Below, in pieces: positions 29,601 through 40,892 of a stretch of 64,000 nucleotides of DNA. The position numbers and the translations under genes are program-made. Origin of the DNA: Colius striatus (taxonomy: Eukaryota; Chordata; Aves; Coliiformes; Coliidae); contig NC_084765.1 of NCBI RefSeq assembly GCF_028858725.1, positions 10,557,501 to 10,621,500 on the forward strand, written 5' to 3'. Under the pieces are notes generated by a model, which was not told the DNA's origin, searched no databases, and worked only from the letters and a program-made list of their open reading frames with translations. The stretch's first letter is position 1. Every line of letters begins with the position of its first letter.

Positions 29601-31950
29601 GTTCTCTTAGCCAGCTCCCTCAATCCGTTATGGCTCTTAACCCCATGCTAGCTCTGCTGCCAGCCTTTCACAATCTGCAACCATGGATTCCCAAAACCTG
29701 CTTTAGACTGTACTCTGGCAAAACTCCCACTGACCAGCAGACACACTGACGTAGTGCTGAAGGAAGTGCCACATGTGGAACACTGATTTCTAGCAGTTCA
29801 CAAAAGGAGAAGGAAAGTTTAAAGAATGCTCATTTTGCACTTTTCTTAAAAAATATGTAGTTATGGGTTGATTATCTTTACATAAAGCTGATAATATTCC
29901 CATTTAAAGCTACATAAATGATGCAGCTTTTGTGCTACAGTTTGTGACAGCTTTGGTAATAAATTTCTATATGGCTCATTGCCTCTGCTCCGTTGATAAT
30001 TACCTATTTTTAGCACAGTTTGTGTAAAAAAATCAAATGGCCTCAATCTTCTTGTTTTTACCTATGTGGTATATATTATGTTACCTATTTCCACTGTGAA
30101 TCATATGATACCAAAGTGTCATAAAGCATTGTGCATTCAGTTATCTCAACACTTCGAATAATAAGATGTAGGGTTCAATTCCGTTGTGCTTTAGTGTTCC
30201 ATTATTAAGCTGCCTCACGAAAGTGAATGCATTCATTGCTTAGAGCAAGTCCTGCTTCATCTGAATAAGACTGCAGAATCAGCCTCCTCATATCATCTTT
30301 CCTCATGGGCTTCTGTGCTAGAGCTCCTGTAAACAACCGCAGTCTCAGAAGACAAGCCTTGGCAAGAAATCTATCATCCTACTAATTTCACAAGTGTTTG
30401 AATTACATAACCTTCTTCAGTTCCAGTGTCATTACAGAACTATCATATTTTTCTGCATTCATTGCTGTAGTATTTTACAGGAACGACTCAGAAGAATAAA
30501 GGTATCAACAATCTCACTGCACTGTCTGCAACTAATGCTATAAAATTAAGTGGTACACTGGATCTCATGTAAGGTCTTAAATGTCTCAGTTTTCACATTA
30601 CGGACAATGAAACATTTGAAAACTGGGAACGTTCTCTTAGTTGTAGCTCTACAAAAAAGGTAAACAGTGAAGGCTTCCAAATAGTAAAATCATAGATATA
30701 GAAGATAATTTCTGTCCATATACCCTCAAGTTTAGTTTTGAAACAGAATGTCATGAGTTAGCAGGTTAGTCTTTTGTTATTAACCTAACAAGTAGCTTCC
30801 GTTGTGAACATCCTTATATGCTATCATGTTTCCTCTCTCTCATCCTAGCAGAGAGAATATACACAGGCATAATTTTTTTAAGCACCAGTGAATACAGAGT
30901 TAATTTATTTTCAAAGACAAGAAGGTACTAATTCCCTACAGTCTGGCTGAATTTTGGCTTTTCAAACCATCTGATCAATGGATTAGCATCTCATTGAGTC
31001 TTTAAGTTCCAATCAGGAAAATGCTTTTGAAGTGAATCTCCCATTCATTCCTTCTTACCTTGCTTTGTATCACACAGCATGGGTCAAAGAGTATGGCTAG
31101 AAATCCCTCAAATGAAATAAAGCTGAAAGCTGCACTTTACAGAGCATCTGATGTGCTAAACTATTAATGGACTTTCAGTTTGCAGGAGCAAACTGGAGCT
31201 AGTTCAAAGCAGCTGCCCTCTTTTCCCCCCACTCACAGGTAAGGTGGACATCAGGTTCTTAGCACCAACTATAGATTGGCCCTTACTGCGCAACACAATT
31301 TGCTATTGTAGACATGGACAAGATTGGCTCAGGGCAGTGGGAAGGCTGGAGTAAAATTTTGCACAGCAGGATGTGTTTCCTTCTTCTGTCTCAACTTTAC
31401 TCTTAATAAAACTTCCTTTGATTAAATCACTTTTCAAATAGATCTTTTTGTTTGCATAGGAGGAATGGATGCAAGGCAGACTCACATATGTTAGGAAGTT
31501 CAAGCAAATCCAAGTTCTAGCAGCCACAATCTGGCATGTCATATGCATGTGCAAGCATGTCATCTGCATGTACACAGATGAATATACTGAAAATGTGGTG
31601 TACAGTTATTTTATGTTTAGAATCTATTGCCATGCTTATCCCGTGACTCTAACACATTTTACCTGAAGTTTAAAAACCTATGCACTTATTTCAAGAATAC
31701 TTTGTGGCAAACAGTTTCATGTCTCCATTGAAGCACTGTAAGAAAGGGCAAGGTTGGAAATCACAATTACATCAGTGAGAAGGAAAGAAAAATCTGATAG
31801 GTTGATAAAATGTATTTATTTAATCTGGTTATGAACTCACAACTGAGCTGAAGTTTGCTACTTTCGAAGTACCATCATGGAAAGGCTGAGGAAGGTGGAT
31901 GAACTAACTCTATTAGAAGATTGAACTGTTTTTTTATTGTTTTCTATCAA
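23673..31950. other. Intergenic, nothing recognised
   Basis: This is AT-rich sequence with homopolymers, including a run of A near 24,136-24,150. A perfectly spaced 21-base tandem duplication lies at 31,534-31,575. A somewhat more GC-rich patch at 29,460-29,760 has no open frame I recognise. No gene is supported. Confidence 0.5.
31534..31575. repeat. 21-base tandem duplication
   Basis: Two adjacent 21-base units start at 31,534 and 31,555. Each begins GCATGTCATMTGCATGT and they differ at only a few positions. Each unit carries an ATGCAT-type core, so the pair could bind POU or similar factors, though a chance duplication is equally possible. Confidence 0.75.
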
Positions 31951-32030
31951 ATGGAATGGAATGGAATGGAGCGGAATAGGAATAGGAATAGGAATAGGAA
32001 TAGGAATAGGAATAGGAATAGGAATAGAAT
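31951..32030. repeat. GGAATA/GGAAT microsatellite
   Basis: Four GGAAT-type units pass into about nine GGAATA hexamers. The tract directly abuts the reverse-oriented CR1 tail and probably arose by expansion of that tail. It produces the Ile-Pro repeat seen when the minus strand is translated, which is not a protein. Confidence 0.93.
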
Positions 32031-32182
32031 ATTTTGGTTGGAAGGGACCTAAAGCAATCATCTTGTCCAACTGCCTGACCACTTCAGGGTTTACCAAAAG
32101 TTAAATGCCCATGTCCCAACGCCTCTTAAACACTGGCAGGCCTGGAGCACTGACCACCTCTCTCGGAATCCTATTCCGTTAT
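32028..32182 (-). mobile_element. CR1 3'-end fragment, reverse orientation
   Basis: The sequence reads TTTTGGTTGGAAGGGACCTA and continues with the typical reverse complement of the CR1 3' region (CCAACTGCCTGACCAC, ... GGCCTGGAGCACTGACCACC). It is a short 5'-truncated insertion whose tail faces the microsatellite at 31,951-32,030. Confidence 0.9.
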
Positions 32183-33867
32183 ATCTTCATAGAATTTTAG
32201 TCCACAGAAGAGGCAGATACAAGATTTTAATTATCTATAGATTTGGGGATATAGATTCAGAAAATTATGCTATAAGAAACCAAACCCAGTAGGGGTGTTT
32301 TAGTGAAAGCAAGCTAAAGTCTCAAAAATACAGGATTTTTTATGGCATAAAATATAAAAACATATTAACTATTTTATTTGTTTCATATTTTCATCTCTAA
32401 CATCTTAGAATTAGCTACTCTGCACCAGAAAATTCATATTACGAGAAAGAAAAAAGACTGGCTAGAATCAGTAAGAGAAAACAGCCAGTGTCTAACATTA
32501 TATCAAGAATAATATTTCTAGTAGATACAGTTTGGTCAGATGTACCAACTCGAGAATTAAAGTGAAATTTATAACTGAACAAACAACAGGAAATACAGTA
32601 ACATCATTTTGTGGATATTGGGCAGCTTAGTGGATGCCTAATAGGAGGACACAAGCCTCTCTTTAATCTGATTTTTTTTTTAAGCTGTTGAGTGGTTTAT
32701 ATGGAGTATACCTGTGGTGTTAGCTTGGTTTACATCTGTGATATACATCCCCACAACCAGTATTATCTGACACCTGTACTTGCAGTTCAAGGAGAGGCTA
32801 ATGGCTGCATAGGTATGTGAGATACTACTTCCTCTTCACTTTTCTTTAAATTGGCAGAAATTGAGGGAGAAACTTATGCTGTTTCCTCCTATTCTGTGTC
32901 CTTTGCTACACAGTCTGCCACCTTTGTACATTTGGACAACTGATCCTCAATGACCACAGAGTTCCCTTTGTGCTGGCCCAGCAATAGTGTGCTATCACTG
33001 CCATCAGAGCAGTGCCCTCTTAGCCCCATCAGCTATTCACCCCAGAAAAGTGTCTCTGACAGTACAAATACCAATGTACATTCACACTCCAAGGAGGGCT
33101 TCAGCGTCTCCCTTCTGATCTCCCACATCCTTGGCACAGCTGACAGCCCTACTAGAATACTTACTATAGTGCAGACCTACAGCTTTTCTCCATCTCCTCA
33201 ACTGCACTTGCCAGATTGCCTCAGTTCCTAAATAAGGCAAGTGAGATTGAAGAGGTGAGAAAAGCAGTGGTCTGTGTGAGAAATAAATAATAGTGCTGTG
33301 ACAACAAAGTGGACAAAAAGGTTTACACCCTACCTCCACCTGAAGCCCCATTCCATGGGATCACCCACAGCATGCAATCATTTCTATTTTTAAATGTTAT
33401 ATTTTCTAACATGAGTCAGTTACCAATCTATTTCTGATGTGAACAGGAAGGACAGCGGAACAACTTGAAGCGCAGCTGAACCAAAATTAGAACAGAAAAT
33501 GGATCAGTTCAGTTCCTTTATTTATACTAACCAATTTTAGGTGTACCTATATGAGCCAATCAGAATTTTAAAAGCGTATCTATAAGCTCCTTCTGTAGAT
33601 ATTAAGGATCTGAAGCTTGTTTGAACTGTAATTCAAAACACAGAGTTAGGTATTGGAAGGGGCTTGTTCTCTCCAAAGCATTTACTTAAAAACCTGGCTA
33701 AGTAATTCAGCCAGCTAAATTAAGTGATTAACTAAGGAGTAGTGACGGTAGCATGCCCAAGCAATACCTGCAAAATTCACCGCTCCATCACCTTGGCTTC
33801 ACAATGGTGTTTGTGTGGATACCAAGCACAGTGAGATCCTGACTAAGATGGCACCCTCTAAACACTG
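32183..33867. other. Intergenic, nothing recognised
   Basis: A 93-codon open frame at 32,950-33,231 on the + strand overlaps an 89-codon frame on the minus strand. Neither resembles a family I know. No other feature is supported. Confidence 0.45.
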
Positions 33868-34520
33868 ACATAAGACAGGGCATCAAGTTGAACGTGAGTC
33901 AGCAATGCACTTCTGCAGTAAGGATGGCAAACCACATCCCCATCTGCATTAGCACACACATAGCTAGCATATTGGGGGAAGCTATTCCGCCTTGCTCAGC
34001 ACTTGTGAGGCTACATCCAGAACACCCTTTACTGGAATACTGTGTCGAGTTTTGGCACTCAGTATAGGGCAGAGAAATGTGAACTGGAAGGAGTCCAGAG
34101 GCAGCCTCCCCCAGAGGCTAAGGAGCTGCATTACTTGAGCTGAGATGAAGAGAATTGGGCTTATTTAGCAAGTGGAGGGGATGGGGGGGGGGGGGGGGGA
34201 AGGCTGTGAGGAACCCAAATGTGGTGTTCTCCCACCTAGAGAGCAGTTACAGAGAAGACAAAAGCAGACTCTTTTCAGAGGCATAGAGAGAAAGAACAAA
34301 AGGCAATTCTGACCATGCACAAGTTAAAAAATTTTCACCATGACAGTAGCTAAGCACTGCAGCAAGGCCTTGGAGAGCCTGGGCAAACTCCAGCTGTGGA
34401 GATTTTCAAAACCAAACAGGACAAAGCCCTGAAGCTCTAGGAGTAACCATGAGCAGCAGGACTCTGAACCACGTGACCTCCACATATCCCTTCTGACCTT
34501 CATTCTATAATTCTAAGACT
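33868..34520 (+). mobile_element. CR1 LINE 3' portion
   Basis: This is a sense CR1 fragment. It is recognisable from the run starting near GTTGAACGTGAGTCAGCAAT, the CTACATCCAGAACACC segment, and the 3' end with a degenerate tail CATTCTATAATTCTAAG at 34,501-34,517. It contains a run of 17 G at 34,183-34,199. It is heavily mutated and not coding. Confidence 0.88.
34183..34199 (+). repeat. G17 homopolymer inside CR1
   Basis: This is an uninterrupted run of 17 G. Such runs are prone to sequencing error and slippage and can form G-quadruplexes. The exact length should not be trusted. Confidence 0.9.
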
Positions 34521-37500
34521 GAGGCTCACATATCATACACACAAACACACATGTTAAAAGCATGACATGAACTGATTAAAATAAATATTAAATAGTTTAA
34601 TGAAAAATAAAAGTTATATCAATGCATGACTTGGGAAGGGTTTTTTCTCCATGGCAGAAGAGTGATACTCTAGCTACAAAAATGACATTGAAGAAAAGAA
34701 GAATAAATAAATATGATGTTATTGAGGTCACTTTATTATTAAGAGGTAAACAAAATAAGCTGGATGGCAATGGAAATGCAATCAAACACCACAATGGCTG
34801 ATACAAACTCATTAAAATATTAAATGTATAAGCTTTGTTAAAAGACTGCTCTCTGTGCAATCTGCTGAAGCCCTGCTATTGGTTTTTTAAGCAAACTCAT
34901 CTGTCCCGTAAGTTGGAAAACTTGCACACAGAGAATTACAGTAATTCAAATCAGACAGAAACATTAATACGGAGGTATCCTGATGTAAAAATGCATAGAT
35001 TGGAGTGGTTAATATAGAAATAGCTCTTCTTTTCATAGTCCAAAAGACAAAAGTAATTTTCAGCACAACAGCCGCCCTTAAAGATAGTTGTATGTGAGGG
35101 AAATACATCTAAAAAGGGAGAGGAACAAATCTGTGTCCTTTTCCAAGCTGTTTTGACTAGTAACAACTCAGTTTCAAGATAAATTCAATATGTGTAATAT
35201 ATGCAGCATGTTTGAATTTAATGTTTACAGCAGCAATTAAGTAATTTTACAGACATATATACAGATAAGCATAGGGTCAAGCATAGATACAGCAAACTGC
35301 TTAATACAAAGATGGAGATTTCTTGTTTAGTTGCCTAGCAATAAGAGCTGACTCCTGGAAGCTAACAAATACTGATTAGAGAACGGAACTGAATTATTTA
35401 ACGTATCCAATGTATCATACAAAAAAAAAGAACATAAGGCTATTGAAGAAAGGAAAAGGCTAGGCCAGAAAAAATCAATTCTGTCCAGTAAAAGCTATTC
35501 AGGAAATATGTGATACAAAGAGACTACAATATCTAAATTAAAGAAAGCCTCAGTGTGTTCACTCTGTCAGTATTTTTCATTGTTCTTCTTTTAACAGGAA
35601 GTCTAATTCCATCTTGGCTAATGGATATGGCTTTTGACTTGCCGTGTTTAACTTTGTCCAGTCTCCTCAATAGTGTTTGGAAGCTGGAGAGAGACAGAAA
35701 GAGATTTTCAAAAATTGAACTGGATGAACATGATGGCATTTCTCTTCTTGGAAAACACAGTACAATACTAATGGAAAGTGTGATGACATTTACTACACTA
35801 GTGGAGATGCAGAAGTCCACACTTGTCTTTTATTTGTTATGAAGAGCTTTAAAATGGCAGTGATGCCTTTGAACACATTTATAAGGTCTCTTCCATCAGT
35901 TCTTTCAGTATTACAAATGTTTTTCTCTCAGTACTTTAGAGGCAAAACAGGAAAGTCACAAGTAAAGGACAGGTAGCATATTATAAGTCCAGCACAGACT
36001 GGAAGTACTTACTTCTTGGAGCGGCACAGACATTGATCTTTTTCCTTTAGAATATAAATTTAAATAGACTAGGTTACACTAAAGCTGGCAAAACAGAGGG
36101 CATTGATAGTATTCCATCATTATGAGCAGGGCAGGCTCATAATGCACTATTCATGCTTTTTTTAAAATTGAAAGAAGACTATTTCCAGTTATCTTTAAAA
36201 CATTCTTATTTAACAAAGCCTTTTAAAATAGTACTTCCTAAGATCTGCTCCTATTGGAGCTGTCACTGAACATTATTGCATCTGCTAGGGGCAGAGAGTC
36301 ATACATTTTATGTCATGTGTCCTGTTACACCAGCACAAATCTCAAGTAACTCCACAGACTTCCTGTGTGACGCACTTAACTCAGTTCGTCTACACAAGGA
36401 AGTAAACATAAAGGAAAACTAACCTCAATTCAAAGCACACCACCAACTCTTAACTAACTCCCAATATAAATATTGTTACCACACAGAAAGCAAAGCAGCT
36501 TTTCCCACTTTGAATATGCATTAAACTATTTTGAACAATGACAGTCCTAGTGAAATCCAAAGGTGTAAGTAATGACATTCCACAACGCAGCGCTGTTAAA
36601 TTTCAGTATCAGAAGCAGCACGTCTTCTTCCTAGTCATAAATATGTGTTTCTCAAATGTTCCCTAATGTAATTTAGGGATAGTTTTAGATACACAGCTTT
36701 GCCTTTTGGCCTGAAAAGACCCTTTCAGTGTCCATAACGCACATTTGTCTAGAACAGCTGATAATGTTGCACATGAACAGCGCTAATTTTTCCATGAAGA
36801 CAATACCTTTATTTCTTGATCTTCCTTCTCCAGTTGCAGACTGCAACACAGACCAATTAACTACATCTCGAGTTGGTCTTGTACTGAGGCTCCTTTGTCC
36901 TTGTTACAGTAGCACAAAACACCCTTAAATGGGACAAAAATTGTATTTATTAAATGAAAGGTCTTAATAAAACTGGAATTTACATTATTGATTTTTCTAT
37001 GTTGTTCAGACAGAAACTACACAAATATCTAGAAAAGCTAAAGCAGATAAAAACTAAAAGACAGGCAAGTAAAGATTTTGATGTATGAATCATGGTGTGT
37101 AATTCAACTGGTGCTAATTTACTGAGATGCAAATTTATTGAGATGCAGATTGGCTGTTTTGTTACAGTACTTTCTGTAGAAATGTAAATTACATTTTTCT
37201 AATAATTGAATCACCTATGTCCCTACCACCTACATGCTAAAAAAGCTAAGAAACAATGGTATTTATTTGCACACATCCCTTAGAAGACACTTACTGTTTA
37301 CAGGAATTTGTCAATAAAGAATAGATGGTCTGGGATGAAAAGCATTGTTCCTAGATCATTCTATACACATCTGAAATTTAGAGACTGTAGAAAATGTGCA
37401 GTCAACCCTCTCCACACACCTCTCTCATAGGTCCCCAGAATAATCTGACACTGAGGAAATCCATATGGTCAACATAAAAAATCACAATCTCATTGGAAAA

Positions 37501-38083
37501 AAAACTGTAGAGGGGTTAAGGACAGAGTTAGCTCTGATCTCCTGCTGATTCTCACTAGTTTCGCACACATTCTCTGACATAAACAGAGAGCTTCTGAAAA
37601 AGAAAAGAGTCGATAGAAACCTCCAAGGTGGAAGTAATTAGTTTCCTCATTTGGGGCAATGGGGTAATCTTTGCATCTATTCTGACATTGTAAGTACAGA
37701 ATCCAACCTTTTTTTTTGTCTTCACCCCATGTTTTTATTTTGATCTCTTCTGACAATTCACAGGAAACATAACGTATTAAGTTTGAACTCTTAATTCATC
37801 ATGAAAATAGTACACTATTTACCCTACTTTCACATTTCCATGTGACTATTGGTTTAAACAACGTTCAAAGATCTGCTATCAATTACATAGAAAAGATTAT
37901 GTCTAATTCATAAGATGAATTGAAAGGAACTGGTATTTTTGGATATGTTTACTTACAATACTCACTGCTTACAAACAAATCTGTGTTGCCAGAGTAAAAG
38001 ACAATGTATCTTACTTGGTATTTGTGACACTAACAGTTTATTCTGCATTTGTCATTTTCCAATGCTTCATGTTCCCAACCCAG
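34521..38083. other. Intergenic, nothing firm
   Basis: The interval contains a 288-base stretch (about 35,540-35,840) open on both strands, and a 16-base tandem repeat at 37,118-37,149 with an octamer-type ATGCAAAT at 37,127. Neither is supported as a gene. Confidence 0.45.
37118..37149. repeat. 16-base tandem repeat with octamer motif
   Basis: Two adjacent 16-base units (TTTACTGAGATGCAAA and TTTATTGAGATGCAGA) differ at two positions. The first creates a perfect POU octamer ATGCAAAT at 37,127-37,134. Function is unknown. Confidence 0.7.
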
Positions 38084-38146
38084 GTCCAGTCACCCTGGTT
38101 GCTTATGGTTACTTCGGTGTGGAGAACATGAAAAGCACATGTTTTG
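38084..38146 (+). other. Candidate unassigned internal exon (63 bases)
   Basis: A pyrimidine-rich tract and CAG acceptor end at 38,083. The segment is followed by a strong GTGAGT donor at 38,147. Its length is 63 bases, a multiple of three. In one phase it reads openly as PVTLVAYGYFGVENMKSTCF, giving a symmetric phase-1 exon. I recognise no protein family and no partner exons nearby. It could be an exon of an unannotated transcript or a chance match to splice signals. Confidence 0.25.
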
Positions 38147-38265
38147 GTGAGTATTTATACATCCCCTGTATAAAGTATGACTACTCTTTTCTATCTTTTA
38201 ATCTAAATTATATACCAGCAAATAGCCAAGAAACTGTCTTTAAAAATAAATTGTATAATAAAATG

Positions 38266-38288
38266 TACTACATATATATATATGTAGT
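38266..38288. repeat. TA-rich perfect palindrome
   Basis: ACTACATATATATATATGTAGT-type inverted repeat around a TA microsatellite core. It could extrude a cruciform but has no assigned role. Confidence 0.7.
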
Positions 38289-39439
38289 CCAGACATTTTT
38301 AGGCTGGCCTAATATCTAATTGCACCATAAATTCTACTCACTGTATCACAAGCAAGGTAGTAACTTCACTCTTTCTTCAATGGCACTATAGTATAGACTG
38401 CTTTAGTAGTCTCTTCCTCTCCCTTTTTTACCACCCAAACTACAAACCTTGTTTTCACTATCTATTCCTGAACTTACTTTCCAAAATTAGTAACTATAAA
38501 ACCTGCATAAATCCCACAACTGAATAACAAAAAAAGACATATTGGTGCAAGCATATTTTGTATGCTTTTATCTACAGATTTGGAGCTTTACCCTCCCTAT
38601 GTAATCATGCTTAAAACTGAGATAAAGCAAGTGGTCTACTGTAAATAAGAAATACCCATCTCACTCTCTGTGTTTGTTGTCTTTTTAGCCAGGTATACCT
38701 CAGGCATATCCGGTCTGTGAGGCAACATGTTGTCCTTCAAGTGAAACCCTTTGAATTCTCTCTCTTAAAAAACAGTTCATGAAAGTAAGAATCAATATTA
38801 TAGTAATCTGACCATAATTTTTACATTATAGTTAATTACGGTTGTTATCTATAATAGACTATAACACCATACCGAGAAGATGGCATCATATGAAGCTAGA
38901 TCATCAACTGACATCAAAAGGAGGCCAACAATGCTCTCCATTTGGGTTGGGTTTTTTTTCCAGGCAGACTTAGTTGCATTAGTAGTGATTTTCCTTCAGG
39001 AGCTCAGCATCAGCAATTCTGAGAGGGCATAGCAGAAGTGACAACTTTACATTTTGTAAAAGAATAAACTCTTTGAAACATCAGTGCTAACCCTTTTAAC
39101 ATTTGCTCTAGTAAGACTGAGGATTCCTGATATCAGTTTTGTTTGTTTACTTCCCACTAAAGTTTCTAGCTGCAAAAGCTTTTGAATCCTGAGGTTCAAG
39201 GATTATGAGACCTTGATGGCCTAAATACTGAAGCTTCTTTTTTCCCTTTTTCTTGATAGTTGGCTAAGCCCCAACGAAAATAATGAATGCTTCTTAGTAA
39301 TATTTACGGGGGAAGATGTATTAAATTTCATCAAATATAATAAATAGATAATACTCTTTATATAAATTCACATTTGAAAACATAAGCACTATGCTGATGT
39401 TCTGCAATTTTTAAAGAAGCCTGAAGACTTTTAGAAGTC

Positions 39440-39510
39440 TTCTGGGGGTTGGACTAGATAATCTCTAAAGGTCCCTTCCAACGCCTACCGTTCTATGATT
39501 CTATGATATT
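39440..39510 (+). mobile_element. CR1 3'-tail fragment
   Basis: Sense CR1 terminus. GGGGTTGGACTAGATAATCT and GGTCCCTTCCAACGCC are followed by tandem TTCTATGA tail units. Only about 70 bases remain. Confidence 0.92.
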
Positions 39511-40297
39511 CTTTCTGTCTAAAACACATAAATCACTGAAACAGCAGTTTGAATGTAGGAGCAATTATGAACTGAATAAACAGGCAAAAAATTGACCCAT
39601 CAAATTTTGCCATACCAACTAGGATGTGCTTTCTGTCAAAGTAGCCTTGATCTTGATAAAGACTTGTAACGTGAAACCCATCTGTCTTGTAGAGATTTGT
39701 GGAAAAAGGCCACCATCAGAACGGAGGAAGTCACTATTAAGTAATAGATGCACTAAACTTGATCAGCAACACAAATATCAAGTCTTCAAATGCCATATCC
39801 TACTGAGCATTTCTGTCCATCTGGGCAGTCACTGGGCATGAATGTGAATTACAATCTCAAAGACTTTTTGTTCTTATATTCATTGAGAAGTGACAACAAT
39901 CTCCAGCAAGTACAGAGTTAAATTCCCGGTGCTGCCTTCACACAGGTGCGCAATGTAGTGTAAAGAGGCAACACTGAACTAAACAAGATTACATTCAAAC
40001 TTTAGAGGGGCTATACTTTGAAAAAAGGAGAGAAAGGACTTTAGAAGAAGTATGCAAAACATAACTGCTAGAAGGTAAAGTACGTGCCCAGGTGGGTTGA
40101 GGTTTTTTTGCCTGTATTCTATCCCATGTTTCTGTAACACTTATGATACAATTTGGGCAGGATGAAGCTTGTTACAGATAAAATCTGTCTTCTGTAACTT
40201 GACTTCTATTGCTTTGCAACTTTTGCTAATACAACAAGAAAAAAACCCAACAGTTAAAGGGAAGTACTCTGTACTCAAAGTTTACCCCCAGCAAATT
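39511..40297. other. Intergenic, nothing recognised
   Basis: AT-rich spacer between two CR1 copies. No gene or RNA is recognised. Confidence 0.5.
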
Positions 40298-40892
40298 CAC
40301 AGAATCACAGAATAGTTTGGAAAATATAAGGTTGGAAAAGACCTTTAAGATCATTGATTCCAACGATTAACCCCTCACTGTCACATCCATCACTAAACCA
40401 TGTCCCTCAACACCGCAGCTCATGGCTTTTGACTATCTCCAGGGATAGACAGTCAGCCACTTCCCTGGGCTGCCTGTTTCAACACTTGATAATCCTTTTG
40501 GTCAAAAAAAAAAATTCTTAATAGCTAATCAAAACATCCCCTGACACAATTTGAAGCTGTTTCCTCTTGTCTTATCAAATGTTACATGGAAGAAGAGATT
40601 GACCCCCGCATCACTACAATCTCCTTTCCGGTAGTTGTAGAGAGTGACTACGTCTCTCCTTAGCATCCTTTTCTCCAGACTAAACAGTCCCAGTTCCCTC
40701 AGCTGCTCCTCACAGGACTTGTGCCCCAGACCCTTCACCAGCTTCATTGCATGTCTGTGGACACACTCCAGCACCTCAGTGTCTAATTTGTAGTGAGGGC
40801 CCCAAAACTGAACACAGCATTTGAAGTGTGGCTTCAGCAGTGCTGAGTACAGGATGACAACTGCTGCTGCCCTAGTCCTGCTCACCACAGTA
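40298..40892 (-). mobile_element. CR1 LINE 3' portion, reverse orientation
   Basis: The tail CACAGAATCACAGAATAG sits at the left end. Reading the minus strand rightwards to left gives the C-terminal end of the CR1 ORF2 product: [20 protein letters not shown] (about 40,800), then the untranslated 3' region. The remaining 119-codon frame is a relic and not a host gene. It is 5'-truncated. Confidence 0.94.

Noticed and set aside
31858..32097. 79-codon minus-strand frame with Ile-Pro repeats
   Set aside because: It is translation of a GGAATA microsatellite and a CR1 tail.
40529..40888. 119-codon minus-strand frame
   Set aside because: It is a relic of the CR1 ORF2 C-terminus within a truncated insertion.
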